Made by a program: the position numbers and the translations under genes
Shown here: positions 1-13,756 of the stretch, piece by piece
Numbering within the stretch: the stretch's first letter is position 1
How the letters are laid out: each line of letters opens with the position of its first letter
NCBI RefSeq assembly: GCF_051020765.1
Contig: NW_027469228.1
Span: 62,001-126,000, forward strand
Source of the DNA: Lasioglossum baleicum
Lineage: Eukaryota > Arthropoda > Insecta > Hymenoptera > Halictidae
Reading direction: 5' to 3'
Length of the DNA: 64,000 nt
Notes under the pieces: model-generated
Told to the model about the DNA's origin: nothing
Database searches by the model: none
Seen by the model: only the letters and a program-made list of their open reading frames with translations

Positions 1-323
1 TAACGCACATCGCACATCGCATAACGCATAACGCATAACGCATAACGCATAACGCATAACGAATAACGCATAACGCATAACGCATAACGCATAACGCATA
101 ACGCATAACGCGTAACGCGTAACGCATAACGCGTAACGCATAACGCATAACGCATAACGCATAACGCATAACGCATAACGCATAACGCATAACGCATAAC
201 GCATAACGCATAACGCATAACGCATAACGCATAACGCATAACGCATAACGCATAACGCATAACGCATAACGCATAACGCATAACGCATAACGCATAACGC
301 ATAACGCATATCGCATAACGCAT

Positions 324-393
324 AACGTGCAATGAAAAAGTCATAACGCATAACGCATATCGCATAACCCGTAAAGCACAACGCATAACACAT
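324..393 (+). repeat. CCGT module (70 bp), first of about 32 copies
   Basis: Ten monomers: a lead monomer, AATGAAA, AAGTCAT, two canonical, ATCGCAT, AACCCGT (366), AAAGCAC (373), canonical, AACACAT (387). The lead monomer has three alleles. AACGTGC leads at 324, 5231, 10705, 13407, 33084 and 45754. AACGTTC leads at 6463, 7170, 8164, 22724, 50612, 51984, 53069, 55841, 56891, 57892, 58970, 59838, 61021, 61868, 62946 and 63807. AACGCTC leads at 968, 3656, 33917, 46566, 49240, 53384, 57206, 59285 and 63261. A copy near 15612 lacks the AATGAAA part. The alleles follow unit type, so they are lineage markers. Confidence 0.9.
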
Positions 394-876
394 AACGCAT
401 AACGCATAACACATAACGCATAACGCATAACGCATAACGTATAACGCTTAACGCATAACGCATAACACATAACGCATAACGCATAACGCATAACGCATAA
501 CGGATAACGCATAACGCATAACGCATAACGCATAACGCATAACGCATAACGCATAACGCATAACGCATAACGCATAACGCACATCGCATAATGCATAACG
601 CATAACGCATAACGCATAACGCATAACGCATAACGAATAACGCATAACGCATAACGCATAACGCATAACGCATAACGCATAACGCGTAACGCATAACGCG
701 TAACACATAACGCATAACGCATAACGCATAACGCATAACGCATAACGCATATCGCATAACGCATAACGCATAACGCATAACGCATAACGCATAACGCATA
801 ACGCATAACGCATAACGAATAACGCATAACGCATGACGCATAACGGATAACCCATAACGCATAACGCATAAAGCAT

Positions 877-883
877 AGTCCAT
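877..883 (+). repeat. AGTCCAT mark, first of 12 copies
   Basis: This variant monomer follows AAAGCAT and lies exactly 21 bp (three monomers) before a boundary module in all 12 copies: 877, 3565, 21723, 32531, 33826, 45222, 46475, 49149, 53293, 57115, 59194 and 63170. It marks the end of one HOR unit type and usually announces a unit starting with the AACGCTC-led CCGT module (not at 32552 or 45243). Confidence 0.9.
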
Positions 884-897
884 AACGCATAACGCAT

Positions 898-925
898 GAC
901 ACATTACTCATAACGCATTACGCAT
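898..925 (+). repeat. Boundary module (GACACAT/TACTCAT), first of 60 copies
   Basis: Four monomers: GACACAT, TACTCAT, one canonical, then TACGCAT. Copies start at 898, 2060, 2851, 3586, 4517, 5784, 6708, 6960, 7513, 8423, 8675, 9088, 10040, 11076, 13757, 14443, 15290, 15535, 15906, 16599, 17663, 19539, 20358, 21065, 21744, 23543, 24341, 24901, 25097, 26805, 27904, 30123, 31796, 31838, 32552, 33847, 40042, 40280, 40861, 43549, 44529, 45243, 46496, 47672, 48470, 49170, 50297, 50948, 52271, 53314, 54210, 54805, 56121, 57136, 58179, 59215, 60132, 61315, 62155 and 63191. The TACTCAT and TACGCAT variants put stop codons into the minus strand, so many minus frames end here. The copy at 6708 has AAAGCAT as its third monomer; copies at 11076, 13757, 15290, 15535 and 15906 have an extra TACGCAT. 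Confidence 0.93.
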
Positions 926-2059
926 AACGCATAACGCATAATGCATAACGCATTACGCATAACGCATAACGCTCAATGAAAAAGTCATAACGCATAACGC
1001 ATATCGCATAACCCGTAAAGCACAACGCATAACACATAACGCATAACGCATAACGCATAACGCATAACGCATAACGCATAACGCATAACGCATAACGCAT
1101 AACGCATAACGCATAACGCATAACGCATAACGCATAACGCATAACGCATAACGCATAACGCATAACGCATAACGCATAACGCATAACGCATAACGCATAA
1201 CGCATAACGCATAACGCATAACGCATAACGCATAACGCATAACGCATAACGCATAACGCATAACGCATAACGCATAACGCATAACGCATAACGCATAACG
1301 CATAACGCATAACGCATAACGCATAACGCATAACGCATAACGCATAACGCATAACGCATAACGCATAACGCATAACGCATAACGCATAACGCATAACGCA
1401 TAACGCATAACGCATAACGCATAACGCATAACGCATAACGCATAACGCATAACGCATGACGCATAACGCATAACGCATATCGCATAACGCATAACGCATA
1501 ACGCATAACGCATAACGCATAACGCATAACGCATAACGCATAACGCATAACGCATAACGCATAACGCATAACGCATAACGCATAACGCATAACGCATAAC
1601 GCATAACGCATAACGCATAACGCATAACGCATAACGCATAACGCATAACGCATAACGCATAACGCATAACGCATAACGCATAACGCATAACGCATAACGC
1701 ATAACGCATAACGCATAACGCATAACGCATAACGCATAACGCATAACGCATAACGCATAACGCATAACGCATAACGCATAACGCATAACGCATAACGCAT
1801 AACGCATAACGCATAACGCGTAACGCGTAACGCATAACGGATAACGCATAACGCATAACGCATAACGCATAACGCATAACGCATAACGCATAACGCATAA
1901 CGCATAACGCATAACGCATAACGCATAACGCATTACGCATGACGCATGACGCATAACGCATAACGCATAACGCATAACGCATAACGCATAACGCATAACG
2001 CATAACGCATAACGCATAAAGCATAACGCTTAACGAATAACGCATAACGCATAACGCAT
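898..2059 (+). repeat. HOR unit, long-run type (B), 1,162 bp
   Basis: It starts with the boundary module, then AATGCAT, a second TACGCAT and an AACGCTC-led CCGT module at 968. A long canonical run follows, broken by GACGCAT and ATCGCAT near 1456-1477, then by paired AACGCGT and one AACGGAT near 1820-1845. It closes with TACGCAT plus two GACGCAT (about 1933), then AAAGCAT, AACGCTT and AACGAAT before the next boundary. Other units of this plan start at 3586, 46496 and 49170; 53314 also has this plan. Confidence 0.85.
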
Positions 2060-2850
2060 GACACATTACTCATAACGCATTACGCATAACGCATAACGCA
2101 TAACGGATAACGCATAATGCATAACGCATAACGCTTAACGCATGACGCATATCGCATAACGCATAACGCATAACGCATAACGGATAACGCATAACGCATA
2201 ACGCATAACGCATAACGCATAACGCATAACGCATAACGCCTAACGCATAACGCATAACGCATAACGCATAACCCATAACGCATAACGCATAACCCATAAC
2301 GAATAACGCATAACGCTCAATGGAAAAGTCATAACGCATAACGCTCAATGAAAAAGTCATAATGCTTAACGCATAACGCATAACGCATAACGCATAACGC
2401 ATAACGCATAACGCATAACGCACATCGCACATCGCATAACGCATAACGCATAACGCATAACGCATAACGCATAACGCACATCGCACATCGCATAACGCAT
2501 AACGCATAACGCATAACGCATAACGCATAACGAATAACGCATAACGCATAACGCATAACGCATAACGCATAACGCATAACGCGTAACGCGTAACGCATAA
2601 CGCGTAACGCATAACGCATAACGCATAACGCATAACGCATAACGCATAACGCATAACGCATAACGCATAACGCATAACGCATAACGCATAACGCATAACG
2701 CATAACGCATAACGCATAACGCATAACGCATAACGCATAACGCATAACGCATAACGCATAACGCATAACGCATAACGCATAACGCATAACGCATAACGCG
2801 TAACGCATAACGCGTAACGCATAACGCATAACGCATAACGCATAACGCAT
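2060..2850 (+). repeat. HOR unit with twin cassette, 791 bp
   Basis: After the boundary module it carries AACGGAT, AATGCAT, AACGCTT, GACGCAT and ATCGCAT, the header used by most units. It then has an AACGCCT, two AACCCAT, AACGAAT and the twin cassette at 2312. Two doubled AACGCAC/ATCGCAT marks follow (near 2424 and 2477), then AACGAAT and groups of AACGCGT near 2578-2610 and 2795-2815. Confidence 0.85.
2312..2367 (+). repeat. Twin cassette (AATGGAA + AATGAAA, 56 bp), first of 60 copies
   Basis: Eight monomers: AACGCTC (2312), AATGGAA (2319), AAGTCAT (2326), canonical (2333), AACGCTC (2340), AATGAAA (2347), AAGTCAT (2354), AATGCTT (2361). These are the most diverged heptamers in the array. 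Copies start at 2312, 3082, 4762, 6022, 7751, 10299, 11314, 11601, 11727, 11958, 13001, 13995, 14674, 16151, 16837, 17915, 18265, 18594, 18867, 19140, 19763, 20610, 21345, 22108 (first monomer GACGCTC), 23032, 23123, 23753, 23928, 24607, 25951, 26322, 27050, 28156, 28800, 29122, 29577, 30368, 30725, 32062, 32622, 41120, 41477, 42226, 42555, 43017, 43794, 44158, 44753, 45313, 47931, 48694, 51179, 52530, 54455, 55036, 56373, 58431, 60384, 61567 and 62407. Most are led by two AACCCAT monomers and one AACGAAT. Confidence 0.93.
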
Positions 2851-3585
2851 GACACATTACTCATAACGCATTACGCATAACGCATAACGCATAACGGATA
2901 ACGCATAATGCATAACGCATAACGCTTAACGCATGACGCATATCGCATAACGCATAACGCATAACGCATAACGGATAACGCATAACGCATAATGCATAAC
3001 GCATAACGCATAACGCATAACGCATAACGCATAACGCATAACCCATAACGCATAACGCATAACCCATAACGAATAACGCATAACGCTCAATGGAAAAGTC
3101 ATAACGCATAACGCTCAATGAAAAAGTCATAATGCTTAACGCATAACGCATAACGCATAACGCATAACGCATAACGCATAACGCATAACGCATAACGCAT
3201 AACGCATAACGCATAACGCATAACGCATAACGCATAACGCATAACGCATAACGCATAACGCATAACGCATAACGCACATCGCATAACGCATAACGCATAA
3301 CGCATAACGCATAACGCATAACGAATAACGCATAACGCATAACGCATAACGCATAACGCATAACGCATAACGCGTAACGCATAACGCGTAACACATAACG
3401 CATAACGCATAACGCATAACGCATAACGCATAACGCATATCGCATAACGCATAACGCATAACGCATAACGCATAACGCATAACGCATAACGCATAACGCA
3501 TAACGAATAACGCATAACGCATGACGCATAACGGATAACCCATAACGCATAACGCATAAAGCATAGTCCATAACGCATAACGCAT
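2851..3585 (+). repeat. HOR unit, type A, 735 bp
   Basis: Header variants, twin cassette at 3082, a single AACGCAC/ATCGCAT mark, AACGAAT, AACGCGT marks with AACACAT, ATCGCAT, AACGAAT, GACGCAT, AACGGAT, AACCCAT, then AAAGCAT and AGTCCAT (3565). Units of the same plan begin at 31838, 44529 and 48470 (714, 714 and 700 bp), differing by whole monomers. Confidence 0.87.
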
Positions 3586-4516
3586 GACACATTACTCATA
3601 ACGCATTACGCATAACGCATAACGCATAATGCATAACGCATTACGCATAACGCATAACGCTCAATGAAAAAGTCATAACGCATAACGCATATCGCATAAC
3701 CCGTAAAGCACAACGCATAACACATAACGCATAACGCATAACGCATAACGCATAACGCATAACGCATAACGCATAACGCATAACGCATAACGCATAACGC
3801 ATAACGCATAACGCATAACGCATAACGCATAACGCATAACGCATAACGCATAACGCATAACGCATAACGCATAACGCATAACGCATAACGCATAACGCAT
3901 AACGCATAACGCATAACGCATAACGCATAACGCATAACGCATAACGCATAACGCATAACGCATAACGCATAACGCATAACGCATAACGCATAACGCATAA
4001 CGCATAACGCATAACGCATAACGCATAACGCATAACGCATAACGCATAACGCATAACGCATAACGCATAACGCATAACGCATAACGCATAACGCATAACG
4101 CATAACGCATAACGCATAACGCATAACGCATAACGCATAACGCATAACGCATAACGCATAACGCATAACGCATAACGCATAACGCATAACGCATAACGCA
4201 TAACGCATAACGCATAACGCATAACGCATAACGCATAACGCATAACGCATAACGCATAACGCATAACGCATAACGCGTAACGCGTAACGCGTAACGCGTA
4301 ACGCATAACGGATAACGCATAACGCATAACGCATAACGCATAACGCATAACGCATAACGCATAACGCATAACGCATAACGCATAACGCATAACGCATAAC
4401 GCATTACGCATGACGCATGACGCATAACGCATAACGCATAACGCATAACGCATAACGCATAACGCATAACGCATAACGCATAAAGCATAACGCTTAACGA
4501 ATAACGCATAACGCAT
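3586..4516 (+). repeat. HOR unit, type B, 931 bp
   Basis: Same plan as 898-2059 with an AACGCTC-led CCGT module at 3656 and a canonical run of about 540 bp, but it lacks the internal GACGCAT/ATCGCAT pair and has four consecutive AACGCGT near 4270-4300 instead of two. Closes with AAAGCAT, AACGCTT and AACGAAT. Confidence 0.85.
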
Positions 4517-5783
4517 GACACATTACTCATAACGCATTACGCATAACGCATAACGCATAACGGATAACGCATAATGCATAACGCATAACGCTTAACGCAT
4601 GACGCATATCGCATAACGCATAACGCATAACGCATAACGGATAACGCATAACGCATAACGCATAACGCATAACGCATAACGCATAACGCCTAACGCATAA
4701 CGCATAACGCATAACGCATAACCCATAACGCATAACGCATAACCCATAACGAATAACGCATAACGCTCAATGGAAAAGTCATAACGCATAACGCTCAATG
4801 AAAAAGTCATAATGCTTAACGCATAACGCATAACGCATAACGCATAACGCATAACGCATAACGCATAACGCATAACGCACATCGCACATCGCATAACGCA
4901 TAACGCATAACGCATAACGCATAACGCATAACGAATAACGCATAACGCATAACGCATAACGCATAACGCATAACGCATAACGCATAACGCGTAACGCGTA
5001 ACGCATAACGCGTAACGCATAACGCATAACGCATAACGCATAACGCATAACGCATAACGCATAACGCATAACGCATAACGCATAACGCATAACGCATAAC
5101 GCATAACGCATAACGCATAACGCATAACGCATAACGCATAACGCATAACGCATAACGCATAACGCATAACGCATAACGCATAACGCATAACGCATAACGC
5201 ATAACGCATAACGCATATCGCATAACGCATAACGTGCAATGAAAAAGTCATAACGCATAACGCATATCGCATAACCCGTAAAGCACAACGCATAACACAT
5301 AACGCATAACGCATAACACATAACGCATAACGCATAACGCATAACGTATAACGCTTAACGCATAACGCATAACACATAACGCATAACGCATAACGCATAA
5401 CGCATAACGCATAACGCATAACGCATAACGCATAACGCATAACGCGTAACGCGTAACGCATAACGCATAACGCATAACGCATAACGGATAACGCATAACG
5501 CATAACGCATAACGCATAACGCATAACGCATAACGCGTAACGCGTAACGCATAACGCATAACGCATAACGCATAACGCATAACACATAACGCATAACGCA
5601 TAACGCATAACGCATAACGCATAACGCATAACGCATAACGCATAACGCATAACGCGTAACGCGTAACGCATAACGCATAACGCTTAACGCATAACGCATA
5701 ACGCATAACGCATAACGCATAACGCATAACGCATAACGCATAACGCATAACGCATAACGCATAACGCATAACGCATAACGCAT
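4517..5783 (+). repeat. HOR unit with cassette and CCGT module, 1,267 bp
   Basis: Standard header, AACGCCT near 4685, twin cassette at 4762, doubled AACGCAC/ATCGCAT near 4875, AACGAAT, AACGCGT marks near 4988-5015, ATCGCAT, and an AACGTGC-led CCGT module at 5231. Downstream are three AACGCGT pairs (near 5445, 5534 and 5653) and one AACGGAT. Confidence 0.85.
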
Positions 5784-7512
5784 GACACATTACTCATAAC
5801 GCATTACGCATAACGCATAACGCATAACGGATAACGCATAATGCATAACGCATAACGCTTAACGCATGACGCATATCGCATAACGCATAACGCATAACGC
5901 ATAACGCATAACGCATAACGGATAACGCATAACGCATAATGCATAACGCATAACGCATAACGCATAACGCATAACGCATAACCCATAACGCATAACGCAT
6001 AACCCATAACGAATAACGCATAACGCTCAATGGAAAAGTCATAACGCATAACGCTCAATGAAAAAGTCATAATGCTTAACGCATAACGCATAACGCATAA
6101 CGCATAACGCATAACGCATAACGCATAACGCATAACGAATAACGCATAACGCATAACGCATAACGCATAACGCATAACGCATAACGCGTAACGCATAACG
6201 CGTAACGCATAACGCATAACGCATAACGCATAACGCATAACGCATATCGCATAACGCATAACGCATAACGCATAACGCATACCGCATAACGCATAACGCA
6301 TAACGAATAACGCATAACGCATAACGCATAACGCATAACGCGTAACGCATAACGCGTAACGCATAACGCATAACGCATAACGCATAACGCATAACGCATA
6401 ACGCATAACGCATAACGCATAACGCATAACGCATAACGCATAACGCATATCGCATAACGCATAACGTTCAATGAAAAAGTCATAACGCATAACGCATATC
6501 GCATAACCCGTAAAGCACAACGCATAACACATAACGCATAACGCATAACACATAACGCATAACGCATAACGTATAACGCTTAACGCATAACGCATAACGC
6601 ATAACGCATAACGCATAACGCATAACGCATAACGCATAACGCGTAACGCATAACGCGTAACGCATAACGCATAACGCATAACGCATAACGCATAACGCAT
6701 AACGCATGACACATTACTCATAAAGCATTACGCATAACGCATAACGCATAACGGATAACGCATAATGCATAACGCATAACGCTTAACGCATGACGCATAT
6801 CGCATAACGCATAACGCATAACGCATAACGGATAACGCATAACGCATAATGCATAACGCATAACGCATAACGCATAACGCATAACCCATAACGCATAACG
6901 CATAACGCATAACGGATAACGCATAATGCATAACGCATAACGCATAACGCATAACGCATGACACATTACTCATAACGCATTACGCATAACGCATAACACA
7001 TAACGCATAACGCATAACGCATAACGAATAACGCATAACGCATAACGCATAACGCGTAACGCATAACGCGTAACGCATAACGCATAACGCATAACGCATA
7101 ACGCATAACGCATAACGCATAACGCATAACGCATAACGCATAACGCATAACGCATATCGCATAACGCATAACGTTCAATGAAAAAGTCATAACGCATAAC
7201 GCATATCGCATAACCCGTAAAGCACAACGCATAACACATAACGCATAACGCATAACACATAACGCATAACGCATAACGTATAACGCTTAACGCATAACGC
7301 ATAACACATAACGCATAACGCATAACGCATAACGCATAACGCATAACGCATAACGCATAACGCATAACGCATAACGCGTAACGCGTAACGCATAACGCAT
7401 AACGCTTAACGCATAACGCATAACGCATAACGCATAACGCATAACGCATAACGCATAACGCATAACGCATAACGCATAACGCATAACGCATAACGCATAA
7501 CGCATAACGCAT
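5784..7512 (+). repeat. Super-repeat copy 1 (three units, 1,729 bp)
   Basis: Units of 924, 252 and 553 bp. The first has a twin cassette at 6022 and an AACGTTC-led CCGT module at 6463. The 252-bp unit (6708-6959) is a header ending in a second AACGGAT/AATGCAT pair, with no cassette. The third has a CCGT module at 7170. The region 7513-9087 repeats this arrangement. Confidence 0.83.
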
Positions 7513-9087
7513 GACACATTACTCATAACGCATTACGCATAACGCATAACGCATAACGGATAACGCATAATGCATAACGCATAACGCTTAACGCATGACG
7601 CATATCGCATAACGCATAACGCATAACGCATAACGCATAACGGATAACGCATAACGCATAATGCATAACGCATAACGCATAACGCATAACGCATAACGCA
7701 TAACGCATAACCCATAACGCATAACGCATAACCCATAACGAATAACGCATAACGCTCAATGGAAAAGTCATAACGCATAACGCTCAATGAAAAAGTCATA
7801 ATGCTTAACGAATAACACATAACGCATAACGCATAACGCATAACGCATAACGCATAACGCGTAACGCATAACGCGTAACGCATAACGCATAACGCATAAC
7901 GCATAACGCATAACGCATAACGCATAACGCATATCGCATAACGCATAACGCATAACGCATAACGCATACCGCATAACGCATAACGCATAACGAATAACGC
8001 ATAACGCATAACGCATAACGCATAACGCGTAACGCATAACGCGTAACGCATAACGCATAACGCATAACGCATAACGCATAACGCATAACGCATAACGCAT
8101 AACGCATAACGCATAACGCATAACGCATAACGCATAACGCATAACGCATATCGCATAACGCATAACGTTCAATGAAAAAGTCATAACGCATAACGCATAT
8201 CGCATAACCCGTAAAGCACAACGCATAACACATAACGCATAACACATAACGCATAACGCATAACGTATAACGCTTAACGCATAACGCATAACGCATAACG
8301 CATAACGCATAACGCATAACGCATAACGCATAACGCATAACGCATAACGCATAACGCGTAACGCATAACGCGTAACGCATAACGCATAACGCATAACGCA
8401 TAACGCATAACGCATAACGCATGACACATTACTCATAACGCATTACGCATAACGCATAACGCATAACGGATAACGCATAATGCATAACGCATAACGCTTA
8501 ACGCATGACGCATATCGCATAACGCATAACGCATAACGCATAACGGATAACGCATAACGCATAATGCATAACGCATAACGCATAACGCATAACGCATAAC
8601 GCATAACCCATAACGCATAACGCATAACGGATAACGCATAATGCATAACGCATAACGCATAACGCATAACGCATGACACATTACTCATAACGCATTACGC
8701 ATAACGCATAACACATAACGCATAACGCATAACGCATAACGCATAACGCATAACGCGTAACGCGTAACGCATAACGCATAACGCTTAACGCATAACGCAT
8801 AACGCATAACGCATAACGCATAACGCATAACGCATAACGCATAACGCATAACGCATAACGCATAACGCATAACGCATAACGCATAACGCATAACGCATAA
8901 CGCATAACGCATAACGCATAACGCATAACGCATAACGCATAACGCATAACGCATAACGCATAACGCATAACGCATAACGCATAACGCATAACGCATAACG
9001 CATAACGCATAACGCATAACGCGTAACGCATAACGCGTAACGCATAACGCATAACGCATAACGCATAACGCATAACGCATAACGCAT
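7513..9087 (+). repeat. Super-repeat copy 2 (three units, 1,575 bp)
   Basis: Units of 910, 252 and 413 bp match the preceding super-repeat. The twin cassette (7751) lies 238 bp from the unit start, exactly as in copy 1, and the middle unit is 252 bp in both. The third unit lost its CCGT module and is mostly canonical monomers with AACGCGT pairs near 8756 and 9021. Confidence 0.83.
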
Positions 9088-10039
9088 GACACATTACTCA
9101 TAACGCATTACGCATAACGCATAACGCATAACGGATAACGCATAATGCATAACGCATAACGCTTAACGCATAACGCATAACACATAACGCATAACGCATA
9201 ACGCATAACGCATAACGCATAACGCATAACGCATAACGCATAACGCACATCGCATAACGCATAACGCATAACGCATAACGCATAACGCATAACGCATAAC
9301 GCATAACGCATAACGCATAACGCATAACGCATAACGCATAACGCATAACGCATAACGCATAACGCATAACGCATAACGCATAACGCATAACGCATAACGC
9401 ATAACGCATAACGCATAACGCATAACGCATAACGCATAACGCATAACGCATGACGCATAACGCATAACGCATAACGCATATCGCATAACGCATAACGCAT
9501 AACGCATAACGCATAACGCATAACGCATAACGCATAACGCATAACGCATAACGCATAACGCATAACGCATAACGCATAACGCATAACGCATAACGCATAA
9601 CGCATAACGCATAACGCATAACGCATAACGCATAACGCATAACGCATAACGCATAACGCATAACGCATAACGCATAACGCATAACGCATAACGCATAACG
9701 CATAACGCATAACGCATAACGCATAACGCATAACGCATAACGCATAACGCATAACGCATAACGCATAACGCATAACGCATAACGCAAAACGCATAACGCG
9801 TAACGCGTAACGCGTAACGCATAACGGATAACGCATAACGCATAACGCATAACGCATAACGCATAACGCATAACGCATAACGCATAACGCATAACGCATA
9901 ACGCATAACGCATTACGCATGACGCATGACGCATAACGCATAACGCATAACGCATAACGCATAACGCATAACGCATAACGCATAACGCATAACGCATAAA
10001 GCATAACGCTTAACGAATAACGCATAACGCATAACGCAT
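9088..10039 (+). repeat. HOR unit, B-like with hybrid header, 952 bp
   Basis: The start is the cassette-type header (AACGGAT, AATGCAT, AACGCTT), but after AACACAT it switches to the long-run plan: AACGCAC/ATCGCAT near 9245, GACGCAT near 9450, ATCGCAT near 9479, three AACGCGT near 9798, AACGGAT, TACGCAT plus two GACGCAT near 9912, and the AAAGCAT, AACGCTT, AACGAAT ending. An AACGCAA monomer occurs near 9782. It looks like a recombinant between unit types. Confidence 0.8.
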
Positions 10040-11075
10040 GACACATTACTCATAACGCATTACGCATAACGCATAACGCATAACGGATAACGCATAATGC
10101 ATAACGCATAACGCTTAACGCATGACGCATATCGCATAACGCATAACGCATAACGCATAACGGATAACGCATAACGCATAACGCATAACGCATAACGCAT
10201 AACGCATAACGCATAACGCATAACGCCTAACGCATAACGCATAACGCATAACGCATAACCCATAACGCATAACGCATAACCCATAACGAATAACGCATAA
10301 CGCTCAATGGAAAAGTCATAACGCATAACGCTCAATGAAAAAGTCATAATGCTTAACGCATAACGCATAACGCATAACGCATAACGCATAACGCATAACG
10401 CATAACGCATAACGCATAACGCATAACGCATAACGCATAACGCACATCGCACATCGCATAACGCATAACGCATAACGCATAACGCATAACGAATAACGCA
10501 TAACGCATAACGCATAACGCATAACGCATAACGCATAACGCGTAACGCGTAACGCATAACGCGTAACGCATAACGCATAACGCATAACGCATAACGCATA
10601 ACGCATAACGCATAACGCATAACGCATAACGCATAACGCATAACGCATAACGCATAACGCATAACGCATAACGCATAACGCATAACGCATATCGCATAAC
10701 GCATAACGTGCAATGAAAAAGTCATAACGCATAACGCATATCGCATAACCCGTAAAGCACAACGCATAACACATAACGCATAACGCATAACACATAACGC
10801 ATAACGCATAACGCATAACGTATAACGCTTAACGCATAACGCATAACACATAACGCATAACGCATAACGCATAACGCATAACGCATAACGCATAACGCAT
10901 AACGCATAACGCGTAACGCGTAACGCATAACGCATAACGCATAACGCATAACGCATAACGCATAACGCATAACGCATAACGCATAACGCATAACGCATAA
11001 CGCATAACGCATAACGCATAACGCATAACGCATAACGCATAACGCATAACGCATAACGCATAACGCATAACGCAT
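10040..11075 (+). repeat. HOR unit with cassette and CCGT module, 1,036 bp
   Basis: Header, AACGCCT near 10224, twin cassette at 10299, doubled AACGCAC/ATCGCAT near 10440, AACGAAT, AACGCGT marks near 10540-10565, AACGTGC-led CCGT module at 10705, AACGCGT pair near 10911. It has the plan of 4517-5783 with fewer monomers in the tail. Confidence 0.85.
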
Positions 11076-13756
11076 GACACATTACTCATAACGCATTACG
11101 CATTACGCATAACGCATAACGGATAACGCATAATGCATAACGCATAACGCTTAACGCATGACGCATATCGCATAACGCATAACGCATAACGCATAACGCA
11201 TAACGGATAACGCATAGCGCATAATGCATAACGCATAACGCATAACGCATAACGCATAACGCATAACGCATAACCCATAACGCATAACGCATAACCCATA
11301 ACGAATAACGCATAACGCTCAATGGAAAAGTCATAACGCATAACGCTCAATGAAAAAGTCATAATGCTTAACGCATAACGCATAACGCATAACGCATAAC
11401 GCATAACGCATAACGCATAACGCATAACGCATAACGCATAACGCATAACGCATAACGCATAACGCATAACGCATAACGCATAACGCATAACGCATAACGC
11501 ATAACGCATAACGCATAACGCATAACGCATAACGCATAACGCATAACGCATAACGCATAACCCATAACGCATAACGCATAACCCATAACGAATAACGCAT
11601 AACGCTCAATGGAAAAGTCATAACGCATAACGCTCAATGAAAAAGTCATAATGCTTAACGCATAACGCATAACGCATAACGCATAACGCATAACGCATAA
11701 CGCATAACCCATAACGAATAACGCATAACGCTCAATGGAAAAGTCATAACGCATAACGCTCAATGAAAAAGTCATAATGCTTAACGCATAACGCATAACG
11801 CATAACGCATAACGCATAACGCATAACGCATAACGCATAACGCATAACGGATAACGCATAGCGCATAATGCATAACGCATAACGCATAACGCATAACGCA
11901 TAACGCATAACGCATAACCCATAACGCATAACGCATAACCCATAACGAATAACGCATAACGCTCAATGGAAAAGTCATAACGCATAACGCTCAATGAAAA
12001 AGTCATAATGCTTAACGCATAACGCATAACGCATAACGCATAACGCATAACGCATAACGCATAACGCATAACGCATAACGCATAACGCATAACGCATAAC
12101 GCATAACGCATAACGCATAACGCATAACGCATAACGCATAACGCATAACGCATAACGCATAACGCATAACGCATAACGCATAACGCATAACGCATAACGC
12201 ATAACGCATAACGCATAACGCATAACGCATAACGCATAACGCATAACGCATGACGCATAACGCATAACGCATAACGCATAACGCATAACGCATAACGCAT
12301 AACGCATAACGCATAACGCATAACGCATAACGCATAACGCATAACGCATAACGCATAACGCATAACGCATAACGCATAACGCATAACGCATAACGCATAA
12401 CGCATAACGCATAACGCATAACGCATAACGCATAACGCATAACGCATAACGCATAACGCATAACGCATAACGCATAACGCATAACGCATAACGCATAACG
12501 CATAACGCATAACGCATAACGCATAACGCATAACGCATAACGCATAACGCATAACGCATAACGCATAACGCATAACGCATAACGCATAACGCATAACGCA
12601 TAACGCATAACGCATAACGCATAACGCATAACGCGTAACGCGTAACGCGTAACGCATAACGGATAACGCATAACGCATAACGCATAACGCATAACGCATA
12701 ACGCATAACGCATAACGCATAACGCATAACGCATAACGCATAACGCATAACGCATAACGCATAACGCATTACGCATGACGCATGACGCATAACGCATAAC
12801 GCATAACGCATAACGCATAACGCATGACGCATGACGCATAACGCATAACGCATAACGCATAACGCATAACGCATAACGCATAACGCATAACGCATAACGC
12901 ATAACGCATAACGCATAACGCATAACGCCTAACGCATAACGCATAACGCATAACGCATAACCCATAACGCATAACGCATAACCCATAACGAATAACGCAT
13001 AACGCTCAATGGAAAAGTCATAACGCATAACGCTCAATGAAAAAGTCATAATGCTTAACGCATAACGCATAACGCATAACGCATAACGCATAACGCATAA
13101 CGCATAACGCATAACGCACATCGCACATCGCATAACGCATAACGCATAACGCATAACGCATAACGAATAACGCATAACGCATAACGCATAACGCATAACG
13201 CATAACGCATAACGCGTAACGCGTAACGCATAACGCGTAACGCATAACGCATAACGCATAACGCATAACGCATAACGCATAACGCATAACGCATAACGCA
13301 TAACGCATAACGCATAACGCATAACGCATAACGCATAACGCATAACGCATAACGCATAACGCATAACGCATAACGCATAACGCATAACGCATATCGCATA
13401 ACGCATAACGTGCAATGAAAAAGTCATAACGCATAACGCATATCGCATAACCCGTAAAGCACAACGCATAACACATAACGCATAACGCATAACACATAAC
13501 GCATAACGCATAACGCATAACGTATAACGCTTAACGCATAACGCATAACACATAACGCATAACGCATAACGCATAACGCATAACGCATAACGCATAACGC
13601 ATAACGCATAACGCGTAACGCGTAACGCATAACGCATAACGCATAACGCATAACGCATAACGCATAACGCATAACGCATAACGCATAACGCATAACGCAT
13701 AACGCATAACGCATAACGCATAACGCATAACGCATAACGCATAACGCATAACGCAT
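11076..13756 (+). repeat. Large unit with five twin cassettes, 2,681 bp
   Basis: Twin cassettes lie at 11314, 11601, 11727, 11958 and 13001; the spacing of 126 bp between the second and third is among the closest in the window. From about 12012 to 12640 the run is almost entirely canonical, broken by one GACGCAT near 12250. Three AACGCGT (near 12635), AACGGAT, and TACGCAT with several GACGCAT (12770-12835) follow, then a header-less cassette unit with an AACGTGC-led CCGT module at 13407. Loss of boundary modules between old units explains the length. Confidence 0.82.

Larger units (their letters stand above)
1..897 (+). repeat. Partial HOR unit at left edge
   Basis: The unit enters the window at a doubled AACGCAC/ATCGCAT mark (positions 2-22), then shows AACGAAT near 59, AACGCGT marks near 107-137, ATCGCAT near 310, an AACGTGC-led CCGT module at 324, and ends with AAAGCAT and AGTCCAT at 877. 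The same order is found at 45439-46495, 45,437 bp away, so the window's left edge repeats its 45-kb region. Confidence 0.85.

Noticed and set aside
898..911. bZIP-like site (TTACTCA, reverse TGAGTAA) in the boundary module
   Set aside because: A 7-bp match is weak evidence, and the motif is one or two substitutions from the monomer.
2319..2325. Likeness of AATGGAA to the AATGG pentamer of human satellites II and III
   Set aside because: It occurs as a single heptamer in a 7-bp phase, never as a pentamer tandem.
2319..2333. Plus-strand mini frames ATG-GAA-AAG-TCA-TAA and the ATG-AAA form in each twin cassette
   Set aside because: Four codons and a stop, with no ribosome binding context; a chance result of the AATGGAA and AATGAAA variants.
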